Of a DNA stretch of 64,000 nt, positions 56,848-64,000 are shown piece by piece. Origin of the DNA: Lysobacter sp. cf310 (GTDB lineage: Bacteria > Pseudomonadota > Gammaproteobacteria > Xanthomonadales > Xanthomonadaceae); NCBI RefSeq assembly GCF_900114355.1, contig NZ_FOSS01000001.1:1-64000 (forward strand). The letters run 5' to 3'. The position numbers were made by a program, and so were the translations under genes. The notes under the pieces were generated by a model that saw only the letters and a program-made list of their open reading frames with translations, was not told where the DNA came from and did not search any database. The number at the start of each line of letters is the position of its first letter. The first letter of the stretch is position 1.

Positions 56848-57630
56848 ATGTCCTCATCGCCCCTGCTGACCACCGATCGCGGCGCCGTACGCGTGATCGC
56901 CGTGAACCGCCCAGACAAGCTGAACGCCCTGAACGCGCAGACCCTGGACGCGCTGCACCAGGCCTTCGAGGCCGCGGCCGCCGACCCGGCGGTGCGCTGC
57001 GTGGTCCTGACCGGCAGCGGCCCCAAGGCCTTCGTGGCCGGCGCCGACATCTCGGAGATGAACGGCCTGACCCCGGTCCAGGGCCGCGATTTCTCGCTGC
57101 GCGGGCAGAAGCTGATGCGCCGGATCGAGAAAATGCCCAAGCCGGTGATCGCGATGGTCAACGGCTTCGCCCTCGGCGGCGGCCTGGAACTGGCGATGGG
57201 CTGCCACCTGCGCATCGCCGCCGACAGCGCCAAGGTCGGCCAGCCCGAAGTCAACCTGGGCCTGATTCCCGGATTCGGCGGCACCCAGCGCCTGCTGCGC
57301 CTGGCCGGCCGCGCCGCGACCCTGGAGCTGTGCCTGGTCGGCACGCCCATCGACGCCGAACGCGCGCGCCAACTGGGCATCGTCAATCGGGTGGTGCCCG
57401 CGGCCGAACTGGAAGCCGAGACCTACAAGCTCGCCGAGCAACTGGCCGCATCGGCGCCGCTGGCGCTGCGTGGCGTGCTCGACTGCGTCGCGGTCGGCGG
57501 CGAGTGCGGCATCGAGGAAGGTCTGGAATACGAGACCGCACAGTTCGGCCTGATGTTCGCCACCGACGACATGCGCGAAGGCACGACCGCCTTCCTGGAA
57601 CGCCGCAAGCCGGTGTTCTCCGGCACGTGA
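56848..57630 (+). CDS. Enoyl-CoA hydratase
   Basis: A 260-residue crotonase-family enzyme with both catalytic glutamates: E114 in ALGGGLELAMGC and E134 in GQPEVNLGLIPG. The CoA-binding KLNALN and AFVAGADISEM loops fit true hydratases, which add water to trans-2-enoyl-CoA in beta-oxidation. Its stop overlaps the next gene's GTG. Confidence 0.95.
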   Translation: MSSSPLLTTDRGAVRVIAVNRPDKLNALNAQTLDALHQAFEAAAADPAVRCVVLTGSGPKAFVAGADISEMNGLTPVQGRDFSLRGQKLMRRIEKMPKPVIAMVNGFALGGGLELAMGCHLRIAADSAKVGQPEVNLGLIPGFGGTQRLLRLAGRAATLELCLVGTPIDAERARQLGIVNRVVPAAELEAETYKLAEQLAASAPLALRGVLDCVAVGGECGIEEGLEYETAQFGLMFATDDMREGTTAFLERRKPVFSGT

Positions 57631-58064
57631 GCGCGGCGGCGCCCTGCCGCTGCGGTTGCACCGACGCCACCGCGGCGGGCACGCACGCGATCGCGCTCGC
57701 GCTGGCGAGCGACGATCTCGATCGCGCGCTCGCTTTGGGCCTGCTCGACTGCGCGCCTTGCGAGCACTGCGCGACGGAATGCCGTGCCGACGTGATCGCC
57801 GCACGCGACGCGCGCCGCACCGCGCTCGCCGCGCGCGCGCGCTATCGCGCACGCAACGCACGCCTCGCGCAGCGCGCGCAGGAGCGCGCGGCGCAACGCG
57901 CGGGCGCACGCATGCCGATCGAGGCGACGCCGCTGGAAGCCACCGCGTCCGAAAGCGCGGCGCCAGCGGCGGCCGCGCCGGCGGCGCGTCCGGCCCTGCC
58001 CTCCGCGGCGGCGGCGGCTTTGGCGCGCGCGAAGGCCAAAGCCGCGGAGCGCCAGAAGCCGTGA
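57627..58064 (+). CDS. Cys-rich N-terminal hypothetical protein, 145 aa
   Basis: Starts with GTG inside the hydratase stop (GTGA) and ends inside the nth start in the same way. The first 60 residues hold CRCGCTD and CAPCEHCATEC, a cluster of eight cysteines like a metal-binding knuckle, followed by an Arg/Ala helical region and an Ala/Pro tail. No signal peptide. No family recognised. Tight coupling with nth hints at a DNA or metal role, but nothing more can be said. Confidence 0.6.
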   Translation: MSAAAPCRCGCTDATAAGTHAIALALASDDLDRALALGLLDCAPCEHCATECRADVIAARDARRTALAARARYRARNARLAQRAQERAAQRAGARMPIEATPLEATASESAAPAAAAPAARPALPSAAAAALARAKAKAAERQKP

Positions 58065-58834
58065 GCCCCGCACGCAAGTCCACGCCAGCCGCCGCGAAAC
58101 GCGGGACCGGCCAGAACAAGACCGGCGCGGGCGCGAAGGCGCCCGCCAAGCCCAAGGCCGCCAAGCGCGTCGCCCGTCTGAGTCCGGCCGACGCCGAAGA
58201 GATGTTCGCCCGGCTCAAGGCGCTCAATCCCACGCCTACCACCGAGCTCGAATACAGCACGCCGTTCGAGTTGCTGGTCGCGGTCGCGCTGTCGGCGCAG
58301 TCCACCGACGTCGGCGTCAACAAGGCCACCCGCAAGTTGTTCCCGGTCGCCAACACGCCGCAGGCGATCGTCGCGCTCGGGGTCGAGGGGCTCAAGCCCT
58401 ACATCGCCACCATCGGGCTCTACAACACCAAGGCCGCCAACGTGGTCGCGTTGTCGCAGCGCCTGCTGGCCGAGCACGCCGGCGAGGTCCCGCGCGGGCG
58501 CGCCGCACTCGAAGCCCTGCCCGGGGTCGGCCGCAAGACCGCCAACGTGGTGCTCAACACCGCCTTCGGCGAGCCGACCATGGCGGTCGACACCCACATC
58601 TTCCGGGTCGCCAACCGCACCGGCCTGGCGCCCGGCAAGACCGTGCGCGCGGTCGAGGACGGCCTGCTCAAGAGCGTGCCGGCCGACTACCTGCAGGACG
58701 CGCACCACTGGCTGATCCTGCACGGACGTTACGTCTGCAAGGCAAGAAAACCCGACTGCCCGCACTGCGCGATCCGCGACCTGTGCCGCTATCCGGACAA
58801 GACCCCGGGCGAGCCGGAGCCCGTCGCCGCTTGA
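58061..58834 (+). CDS. nth: Endonuclease III
   Basis: A 257-residue base-excision glycosylase/AP lyase for oxidised pyrimidines. From residue 40 it aligns closely with E. coli Nth: LSAQSTDVGVNKAT, HhH motif LPGVGRKTANVV with the catalytic Lys, catalytic Asp in AVDTHIF, and the 4Fe-4S ligands C-x6-C-x2-C-x5-C in CKARKPDCPHCAIRDLC. A basic Lys/Ala N-terminal extension of about 40 residues is extra. Start GTG at 58061 with GGAG upstream, overlapping the Cys-rich gene. Confidence 0.97.
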   Translation: MSPARKSTPAAAKRGTGQNKTGAGAKAPAKPKAAKRVARLSPADAEEMFARLKALNPTPTTELEYSTPFELLVAVALSAQSTDVGVNKATRKLFPVANTPQAIVALGVEGLKPYIATIGLYNTKAANVVALSQRLLAEHAGEVPRGRAALEALPGVGRKTANVVLNTAFGEPTMAVDTHIFRVANRTGLAPGKTVRAVEDGLLKSVPADYLQDAHHWLILHGRYVCKARKPDCPHCAIRDLCRYPDKTPGEPEPVAA

Positions 58835-58875
58835 TTTGCGCGGATTGACGGGTCCTGGCGGGATCGCCCGCGCGA

Positions 58876-58893
58876 CCGTCATCCCGCGGTCAT
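58876..58893 (+). promoter_or_regulatory. Pho-box-like repeat upstream of the porin gene
   Basis: CCGTCAT-CCCG-CGGTCAT: two 7-base units with 4-base spacing, 11-base period, near the PhoB consensus CTGTCAT. A further CTGTCAT lies at 58914. Confidence 0.6.
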
Positions 58894-58980
58894 GGCAGCG
58901 AAATAAGTCAGTCCTGTCATATTTACGCAACTTTCACACCCTAGCCTGCGCGGCATCCAACCACGCCCTAGGGCCCCGCC

Positions 58981-60204
58981 ATGAAACTCTCCCGCAGCAC
59001 CCTGTCCGTCGCGCTGCTCGCCGCGCTCGTCGCTCCGGCCGCGCACGCCGAGGTCGCCCTCGACGTGATCGGCAACTCCGAAGTCAGCTTCGAAGGCCTG
59101 CTCCAGGCCGACTACTACAGCTACGGCAACGACCTCAAGAACCTCAACGTCGACGCCCCGGACGGCTCCGATTCGGACAACGAACTGCGTCGCGCCGAGC
59201 TGGTGCTGAAGGGCAAGGGCCCGGGCAACTTCGAGTGGGTGCTGGGTTACGACGCCAAGGACGACAAGTTCCTCGACGCCAACGTCAAGTACAAGTTCGG
59301 CAACAACGCCAACCACTTCATCCAGGTCGGCCAGTTCAAGCAGCCCAACAGCATGGAAGAGCTGTCCTCGACGAAGAACAACGACTTCGTCGCCAAGGGC
59401 TCGATCACCAACACCTTCGGCATCGCGCGCCGCGTCGGCGTCGGCTACTACTACGGCGACGTCAACTGGGGCGTCAACGCCACCTACTTCAGCCGCGAGC
59501 TGACCCGCAACCGTAAGCACGGCAACGGCTTCGGCCTGCGCGGCACCTGGGCGCCGATCCTCGACGCCGGCAATATCCTGCACTTCGGCCTGTCGCACGT
59601 GGACTACGACGCCGACCTGGGCGGCACCGCCGCGCTCAATACCGGCGACACCGTGTCGTTCAGCGCGCGTCCGCTGGCCGACATCTCGCAGACCCTGGTC
59701 AGCACCGGCAACATCACCCGCTCCGACCGCGTCGCCACCACCGGCTTCGAAGGCCTGTGGGTGCACGGCCCGTTCAAGCTGCAGGGCGAGTACATGAAGA
59801 CCAGCGTCAAGCGCTACGGCGTGGCGCCGGATCTGGACTTCGACGGCGGCTACATCAGCGGCCTGTGGAACATCACCGGCGAGACCTGGACCTACAAGTC
59901 CGGCACCCCGGTCACCGGCCTGCCGGACAACCCCGCCGCCGGCATGTGGCAGCTGGGCCTGCGCTACGACACGATCGACCTCAACGACGGCAGCGGCAAC
60001 GTCACCACCGGCGCCACCACCGGCGTGCTCGGCGGCGAGCAGGACGCGTGGACCCTGGGCGTGAACTGGTACTGGCGTTCTAACTTCAAGTTCATGCTGA
60101 ACTACGTCAAGGTCGACAGCAGCAAGTGGGTCGGCGGCACCACCCGTCGCTACGTCGACGACAACCCGAACATCACCGAAGTGCGCATGCAGTTCTACTG
60201 GTAA
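58981..60204 (+). CDS. OprP/OprO-type phosphate-selective porin
   Basis: A 407-residue outer-membrane porin with a signal peptide (cleavage after AAHA, residue 23) and a C-terminal aromatic ending QFYW typical of BamA clients. The body is alternating short strands with Lys-rich periplasmic turns (KGKGPGNFEW, FIQVGQFKQPNSMEELSS), the OprP pattern for binding phosphate or polyphosphate. It sits ahead of pstS genes under a Pho-like box, so it should be induced by phosphate starvation. Confidence 0.92.
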   Translation: MKLSRSTLSVALLAALVAPAAHAEVALDVIGNSEVSFEGLLQADYYSYGNDLKNLNVDAPDGSDSDNELRRAELVLKGKGPGNFEWVLGYDAKDDKFLDANVKYKFGNNANHFIQVGQFKQPNSMEELSSTKNNDFVAKGSITNTFGIARRVGVGYYYGDVNWGVNATYFSRELTRNRKHGNGFGLRGTWAPILDAGNILHFGLSHVDYDADLGGTAALNTGDTVSFSARPLADISQTLVSTGNITRSDRVATTGFEGLWVHGPFKLQGEYMKTSVKRYGVAPDLDFDGGYISGLWNITGETWTYKSGTPVTGLPDNPAAGMWQLGLRYDTIDLNDGSGNVTTGATTGVLGGEQDAWTLGVNWYWRSNFKFMLNYVKVDSSKWVGGTTRRYVDDNPNITEVRMQFYW

Positions 60205-60255
60205 GCGCTAGCGTCTCCTCTCTCCCCCACTGGCTGTACCTTCGCGAATCGCCTC

Positions 60256-60284
60256 GGGGCGCGGCCATCGCCGCGCCCCTTTTT
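60256..60284 (+). terminator. Rho-independent terminator of the porin gene
   Basis: GGGGCGCGG-CCATCG-CCGCGCCCC followed by TTTTT, 52 bases after the stop. Confidence 0.93.
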
Positions 60285-60335
60285 GCGTCCGCATTCCGGC
60301 CCCGCCAGCGGCCGCGCGTGTCAGCCACATGTCGG

Positions 60336-60386
60336 ATGTCACCGACCTGTCACATAGCCGACCCGCGGCTGTCATCGAACCGTTAT
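60336..60386 (+). promoter_or_regulatory. Phased Pho boxes upstream of the first pstS
   Basis: Seven-base units spaced 11 bases apart: ATGTCAC (60336), CTGTCAC (60347), a poor one at 60358, CTGTCAT (60369) and CCGTTAT (60380). This fits two PhoB dimer sites on the same face of DNA. Confidence 0.75.
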
Positions 60387-60438
60387 GAAATGCGCCCCGA
60401 GCGGGTCAATGCCCGTCGTCTCTCTCCAGGAGCCCTCC

Positions 60439-61458
60439 GTGTTCAAGTCCCTCCGCTTCCGCCTGGCCGCACTCGCGCTCGCGACTGCGTTCGTCGCCAA
60501 CGTTCAGGCCGCCGACGTCACCGGCGCCGGCGCGTCCTTCGTCTACCCCATCATGTCCAAGTGGTCGGCCGACTACGCCAAGGCCACCCAGAAAAAGGTC
60601 AACTACCAGTCGATCGGTTCCGGCGGCGGCATCGCCCAGATCAAGGCAGGCACGGTCGATTTCGGTTCCTCCGACGCGCCGATGAAGCCCGATGAGCTGG
60701 CCAAGTTCGGCCTGGCCCAGTTCCCGTCGGTGATCGGCGGCGTGGTGCCGGTGATCAACGTGCCGGGCGTGGCTTCGGGCGCGCTCAAGCTCGACGGCGA
60801 TACCCTGGCCAAGATCTTCCTCGGCAAGATCACGATGTGGAACGACCCGGCCATCGTCGCCCTCAACGGCGGCGTGCAGCTGCCGGCCAAAAAGATCACC
60901 GTCGTGCACCGCTCGGACGGTTCGGGCACCACCTTCAACTTCGTCAACTACCTGTCCAAGGTCAGCGCCGAGTGGAAGAGCTCGGTCGGCGAAGGCACCG
61001 CGGTCAAGTGGCCGGTCGGTATCGGCGGTAAGGGCAACGAGGGCGTGGCCGCCTACGTCAAGCAGATCCAGGGCGGCATCGGCTACGTCGAACTGTCCTA
61101 CGCGCTGCAGAACAAGATGGCCTATTCGCGCCTGAAGAACGCCGCCGGCAACTACGTGCTGCCCAGCGACGAGACCTTCTCGGCCGCCGCCGCCAGCGCC
61201 GATTGGGCCAACGCCAAGGACTTCTACCTGGTGATGACCAACGCCCCGGGCGAAAAGTCCTGGCCGATCACCGCGACCAACTTCATCCTGATGTACCGCC
61301 AGCCCAAGAACGCCGCCGGCGCCAAGAACGCCAAGGAGTTCTTCCGCTGGGCCTACGCCAACGGCGACACCCAGGCCAAAGCCCTGGACTACGTGCCGCT
61401 GCCGGACGCCCTGATCAAGCAGATCGAGGCCTACTGGTCGGCGAACATGAACTACTGA
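60439..61458 (+). CDS. pstS: Phosphate-binding protein PstS (soluble)
   Basis: Periplasmic phosphate receptor of the Pst ABC transporter. The 339-residue protein starts with GTG at 60439 after AGGAG and has a Sec signal (cleavage near AA|ADVTGAGAS, residue 24). The phosphate cradle is present: GAGASFVYP, GSGGGIAQI, DFGSSDAP and HRSDGSGTTFNF. A terminator follows, so it may be made in excess or alone. A second, lipidated copy lies 670 bases downstream. Confidence 0.97.
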   Translation: MFKSLRFRLAALALATAFVANVQAADVTGAGASFVYPIMSKWSADYAKATQKKVNYQSIGSGGGIAQIKAGTVDFGSSDAPMKPDELAKFGLAQFPSVIGGVVPVINVPGVASGALKLDGDTLAKIFLGKITMWNDPAIVALNGGVQLPAKKITVVHRSDGSGTTFNFVNYLSKVSAEWKSSVGEGTAVKWPVGIGGKGNEGVAAYVKQIQGGIGYVELSYALQNKMAYSRLKNAAGNYVLPSDETFSAAAASADWANAKDFYLVMTNAPGEKSWPITATNFILMYRQPKNAAGAKNAKEFFRWAYANGDTQAKALDYVPLPDALIKQIEAYWSANMNY

Positions 61459-61482
61459 TCCTTTCGGGGATCGGCTTGCAAG

Positions 61483-61513
61483 GAACGGGCCTTCGGGCCC
61501 GTTCTGCGTTTTG
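61483..61513 (+). terminator. Terminator after the first pstS
   Basis: A 9-bp stem GAACGGGCC-TTCG-GGCCCGTTC followed by TGCGTTTT. Confidence 0.88.
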
Positions 61514-61620
61514 GGGTTCTGCGCCTAATCCCTCCGCCTATCCGCGGGAGTAGGTGGCGCGCAGGGTCGGTTGAGGGGCTGCGAAGCGCAAGCGGCGGCG
61601 TGAGTTTGTTGCTGCGCGCG

Positions 61621-61935
61621 CCCTCACCCCAACCCCTCTCCCGCAGGCGGGAGAGGGGCTACATACGCAGGGTCTTGGATTCCCTGCTGCTTGCGGGAGA
61701 AGCGGCCCTGAGGGCGGATGAGGGCCGGAACGACGTTGGAGCCGCGCGCGCACGCCGGGCCCTCACCCCAACCCCTCTCCCGCAAGCGGGAGAGGGGCTT
61801 CATGCGTAGGGCCTTGGATTCCCTTCTCCCGCGAGCGGGAGAAGGTGCCCGAAGGGCGAATGAGGGCCCGGGACGAGGTTGGAGCCGCGCCCGCGCGCCG
61901 GGCCCTCACCCCTCTCCCCGCAGGCGGGTGAGGCT
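61621..61935. repeat. Tandem REP-like repeats between the two pstS genes
   Basis: Units of about 140 bases, two and a partial third, each with CCCTCACCCCAACCCCTCTC next to an inverted CCGC..GCGGGAGAGGGG hairpin and a GGGCGGATGAGGGC end. The rest of the 672-base gap is otherwise empty apart from the Pho box. Confidence 0.8.
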
Positions 61936-62048
61936 CCCCACGCAGAGCTTTTTGACACCGCCCTCACCGCCCTCCGACGCCCCGCCCCACGCCCCCAGCC
62001 CCGTCGCTGCGACCTTTCAGCCTTTCACTACAAATTCGTGACCGAACG

Positions 62049-62066
62049 ATGTCATAGCGCTGTAAC
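62049..62066 (+). promoter_or_regulatory. Pho box upstream of the second pstS
   Basis: ATGTCAT-AGCG-CTGTAAC, two 7-base units with a 4-base gap, close to consensus, 65 bases before the start. Confidence 0.75.
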
Positions 62067-62130
62067 AAAAAGATCATCAAATGGCGCAGCCCCGCCGGCC
62101 AGTCTCGTCGGCACCCTCATGGAGTTGCGC

Positions 62131-63225
62131 ATGAAATCGTCGCCGGCCCGTATCGCCGCCCTTTCTCTCGCCCTGACGCTGGCCGTGGCCGCGTGCAAGC
62201 CCGGCACCGACGCCCCCAAGGCGGCCGCCGACGGCGCCGCACCGGCCGACGCCGCTGCTGCGGCGGGCGACAAGACCGCCGCCATGATCACCGGCGCCGG
62301 CGCGACTTTCATCTATCCGCTGCTGTCGAAGTGGTCGGACGACTACAACAAGGCCACCGGCGCCAAGGTCAATTACCAGTCGATCGGTTCCGGCGGCGGC
62401 ATCGCCCAGATCAAGGCCGGCACGGTCGACTTCGGTTCCTCCGACAAGCCGCTGTCTGCCGAGGAACTCGCGGCCGCGGGCCTGGGCCAGTTTCCGTCGG
62501 CGATCGGCGGCGTGGTGCCGGTGGTCAACGTCGAAGGCCTCGAGCCCGGCAAGCTGCGCCTGACCGGCCCCGTGCTGGCCGACATCTTCCTCGGCACCGT
62601 TACCGTCTGGAACGATCCGGCGATCGTCGCGCTCAACCCGGGCACGACCCTGCCGGCGACCAAGATCAACATCGTCCACCGCTCCGACGGCTCGGGCACC
62701 ACCTTCAACTTCGCCAACTATCTGTCCAAGGTCAGCCCGGCCTGGAAGAGCAAGGTCGGCGAAGGCACTTCGGTGCAGTGGCCGGGCGGCGTCGGCGGCA
62801 AGGGCAACGAAGGCGTGGCCTCGTACGTGAAGCAGATCAAGGGCTCGATCGGCTACGTCGAGCTGTCCTACGCGCTGCAGAACAAGATGGGTTACGCGCA
62901 GTTGCAGAACGCCTCGGGCAACTTCGTGCAGCCCAACGCCGAGTCCTTCCAGGCCGCCGCCGCCAGCGCCGACTGGGCCAACGCCAAGGACTTCAATCTG
63001 GTGATCACCAACGCCAGCGGCACCAACGCCTGGCCGATCACCGCGACCAATTTCATCCTGATGTACAAGCAGCCCAAGGACGCCAAGCGCAGCGCCGACA
63101 CCCGCGCCTTCTTCAAGTGGGCGTTCGAGAACGGCCAGACCCAGGCCAGCGCGCTGGACTACGTGCCGCTGCCGCCGGAGCTGGTGAAGCAGGTCGAGGC
63201 GTATTGGGCGGCGGAGTTCAAATGA
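62131..63225 (+). CDS. pstS: Phosphate-binding protein PstS (lipoprotein paralogue)
   Basis: A 364-residue PstS with a lipoprotein signal (LSLALTLAVAAC) and an Ala/Asp-rich tether before the receptor domain (GAGATFIYP, GSGGGIAQI, DFGSSDKP, HRSDGSGTTFNF). I start at 62131, which has GGAG seven bases ahead; the ATG four codons earlier lacks one. Very similar to the soluble PstS, so a recent duplication. Being nearest to pstC, it may be the one that feeds the transporter. Confidence 0.95.
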   Translation: MKSSPARIAALSLALTLAVAACKPGTDAPKAAADGAAPADAAAAAGDKTAAMITGAGATFIYPLLSKWSDDYNKATGAKVNYQSIGSGGGIAQIKAGTVDFGSSDKPLSAEELAAAGLGQFPSAIGGVVPVVNVEGLEPGKLRLTGPVLADIFLGTVTVWNDPAIVALNPGTTLPATKINIVHRSDGSGTTFNFANYLSKVSPAWKSKVGEGTSVQWPGGVGGKGNEGVASYVKQIKGSIGYVELSYALQNKMGYAQLQNASGNFVQPNAESFQAAAASADWANAKDFNLVITNASGTNAWPITATNFILMYKQPKDAKRSADTRAFFKWAFENGQTQASALDYVPLPPELVKQVEAYWAAEFK

Positions 63226-63400
63226 CGTTTCGGCCGCGCCCGCCGTTGCGGGCGCGGCCGTATCGGAACGTCATTCCCGCGCAAGCGGGCTCCGCTTCAG
63301 GTCGGCGGAGCCGAACATCCAGTGACCCAAGCGCGTCGCACCGAGCAGCACACCCCACCCGGCCTCACCACCTCACGCGCCCCACGGACCTCAGATCGCA

Positions 63401-64000
63401 ATGAACGCGACCGCCCTCCCCGCAGCACCGCTAGCGCGCGACCACGCCGACGCGCGCAACGACCGTCTGTTCCGTTATCTGCTCACCGCCACCGTGATCT
63501 TCGTCTTGATCGCGCTCGCGGGCGCGGCGCTGTCGATGCTCTGGGGCGGCCGCACCGTGCTGGCCAAGGAAGGCATCGACTTCTTCATCACCGCCGAGTG
63601 GAATCCGGTCGAGGACCAGTACGGCGCGCTGGTGCCGATCTACGGCACCATCGTCACCGCGCTGATCGCGATGCTGATCGCGGTGCCGGTCAGCTTCGGC
63701 ATCGCCTTCTTCCTGACCGAGGTCGCGCCGCGCTGGGCGCGCGGCCCGATCGGCACCGCGATCGAACTGCTGGCCGGCATCCCCTCGATCATCTACGGCA
63801 TGTGGGGCCTGTTCGTGCTGGTCCCGGTGATGACCGAATACGTGACCCCGTGGCTCAACGATCACCTCGGCACCTGGCCGGTGATCGGCCCGCTGTTCCA
63901 GGGCCCGCCGCTGGGCATCGGCATGCTCACCGCCGGCATCGTGCTGGCGATCATGGTGATCCCCTTCATCTCCTCGGTGATGCGCGAAGTGTTCCTGACC
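63401..64000 (+). CDS. pstC: Phosphate ABC transporter permease PstC, 3' end beyond window
   Basis: An open frame from the ATG at 63401 runs off the right edge: 200 codons, with a first helix (LLTATVIFVLIALAGAALSML), periplasmic loop and IPIYGTIVTALIAMLIAVPVS-like second helix (starting VPIYGTIV). LLAGIPSIIYGMWGLFVLVP is the conserved PstC segment. It forms the channel with PstA. The gap to pstS is 175 bases. Not truncated biologically, only by the window. Confidence 0.95.
   Translation, partial: MNATALPAAPLARDHADARNDRLFRYLLTATVIFVLIALAGAALSMLWGGRTVLAKEGIDFFITAEWNPVEDQYGALVPIYGTIVTALIAMLIAVPVSFGIAFFLTEVAPRWARGPIGTAIELLAGIPSIIYGMWGLFVLVPVMTEYVTPWLNDHLGTWPVIGPLFQGPPLGIGMLTAGIVLAIMVIPFISSVMREVFLT

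Noticed and set aside
61621-61935. CRISPR array
   Set aside because: Units are about 140 bases with similar 'spacers', hairpin-rich, and no cas genes are near.

Overview
The window is high-GC, densely coded DNA from a gammaproteobacterium of the Xanthomonadaceae, most likely Lysobacter or a close relative. This is an inference from the protein styles: a probable XVIPCD-type T4SS effector with a lipoprotein partner, a subtilase with PPC and FnIII-like tails, an OprP-type porin beside pst genes, and many GTG starts. No rRNA, transposase, integrase or CRISPR array was seen.

Layout. 1-4.3 kb: truncated ankyrin lipoprotein, radA and small orphan genes. 4.3-16.4 kb: an 11.3-kb minus-strand gene for a giant RHS/YD-repeat protein ending in a NucA/NucB-type nuclease domain; four bases downstream lies a SMI1/KNR4 (SUKH) lipoprotein, together a polymorphic toxin-immunity pair. 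16.8-33.8 kb: an accessory block whose ends carry a 22-bp copy of the tRNA-Thr 3' end (16804) and the intact tRNA-Thr (33788), the geometry of an old tRNA-targeted island. It holds a probable X-Tfe/X-Tfi pair, a LytS/LytTR two-component system beside an S33 peptidase, a GST, a glyoxalase-fold protein, small secreted and membrane proteins, a MocR/YczE pair, a subclass-B1-like metallo-beta-lactamase, a VCBS/FG-GAP protein and a decaying second tRNA-Thr. 33.9-43.9 kb: core genes (ispH-lspA-ileS-ribF, murJ, rpsT, obgE-rpmA-rplU). 44-48.5 kb: YidB-like protein, secreted subtilase, BON/OmpA-like lipoprotein. 48.9-58.8 kb: uvrA-thioesterase, PCu(A)C copper chaperone, enoyl-CoA isomerase, a DUF1289-NUDIX-sulfurtransferase operon, an FKBP-like protein, and enoyl-CoA hydratase-Cys-rich protein-nth. 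58.9-64 kb: phosphate-starvation locus (OprP porin, two PstS paralogues, pstC running off the edge) with Pho-box-like repeats before the porin and both pstS genes.

How they fit together: the right half is housekeeping (isoprenoid, flavin, translation, cell wall, DNA repair) ending in a Pho regulon. The left half is accessory and weighted to bacterial competition (RHS nuclease, T4SS effector, beta-lactamase). Several families of palindromic or tandem intergenic repeats punctuate the region.
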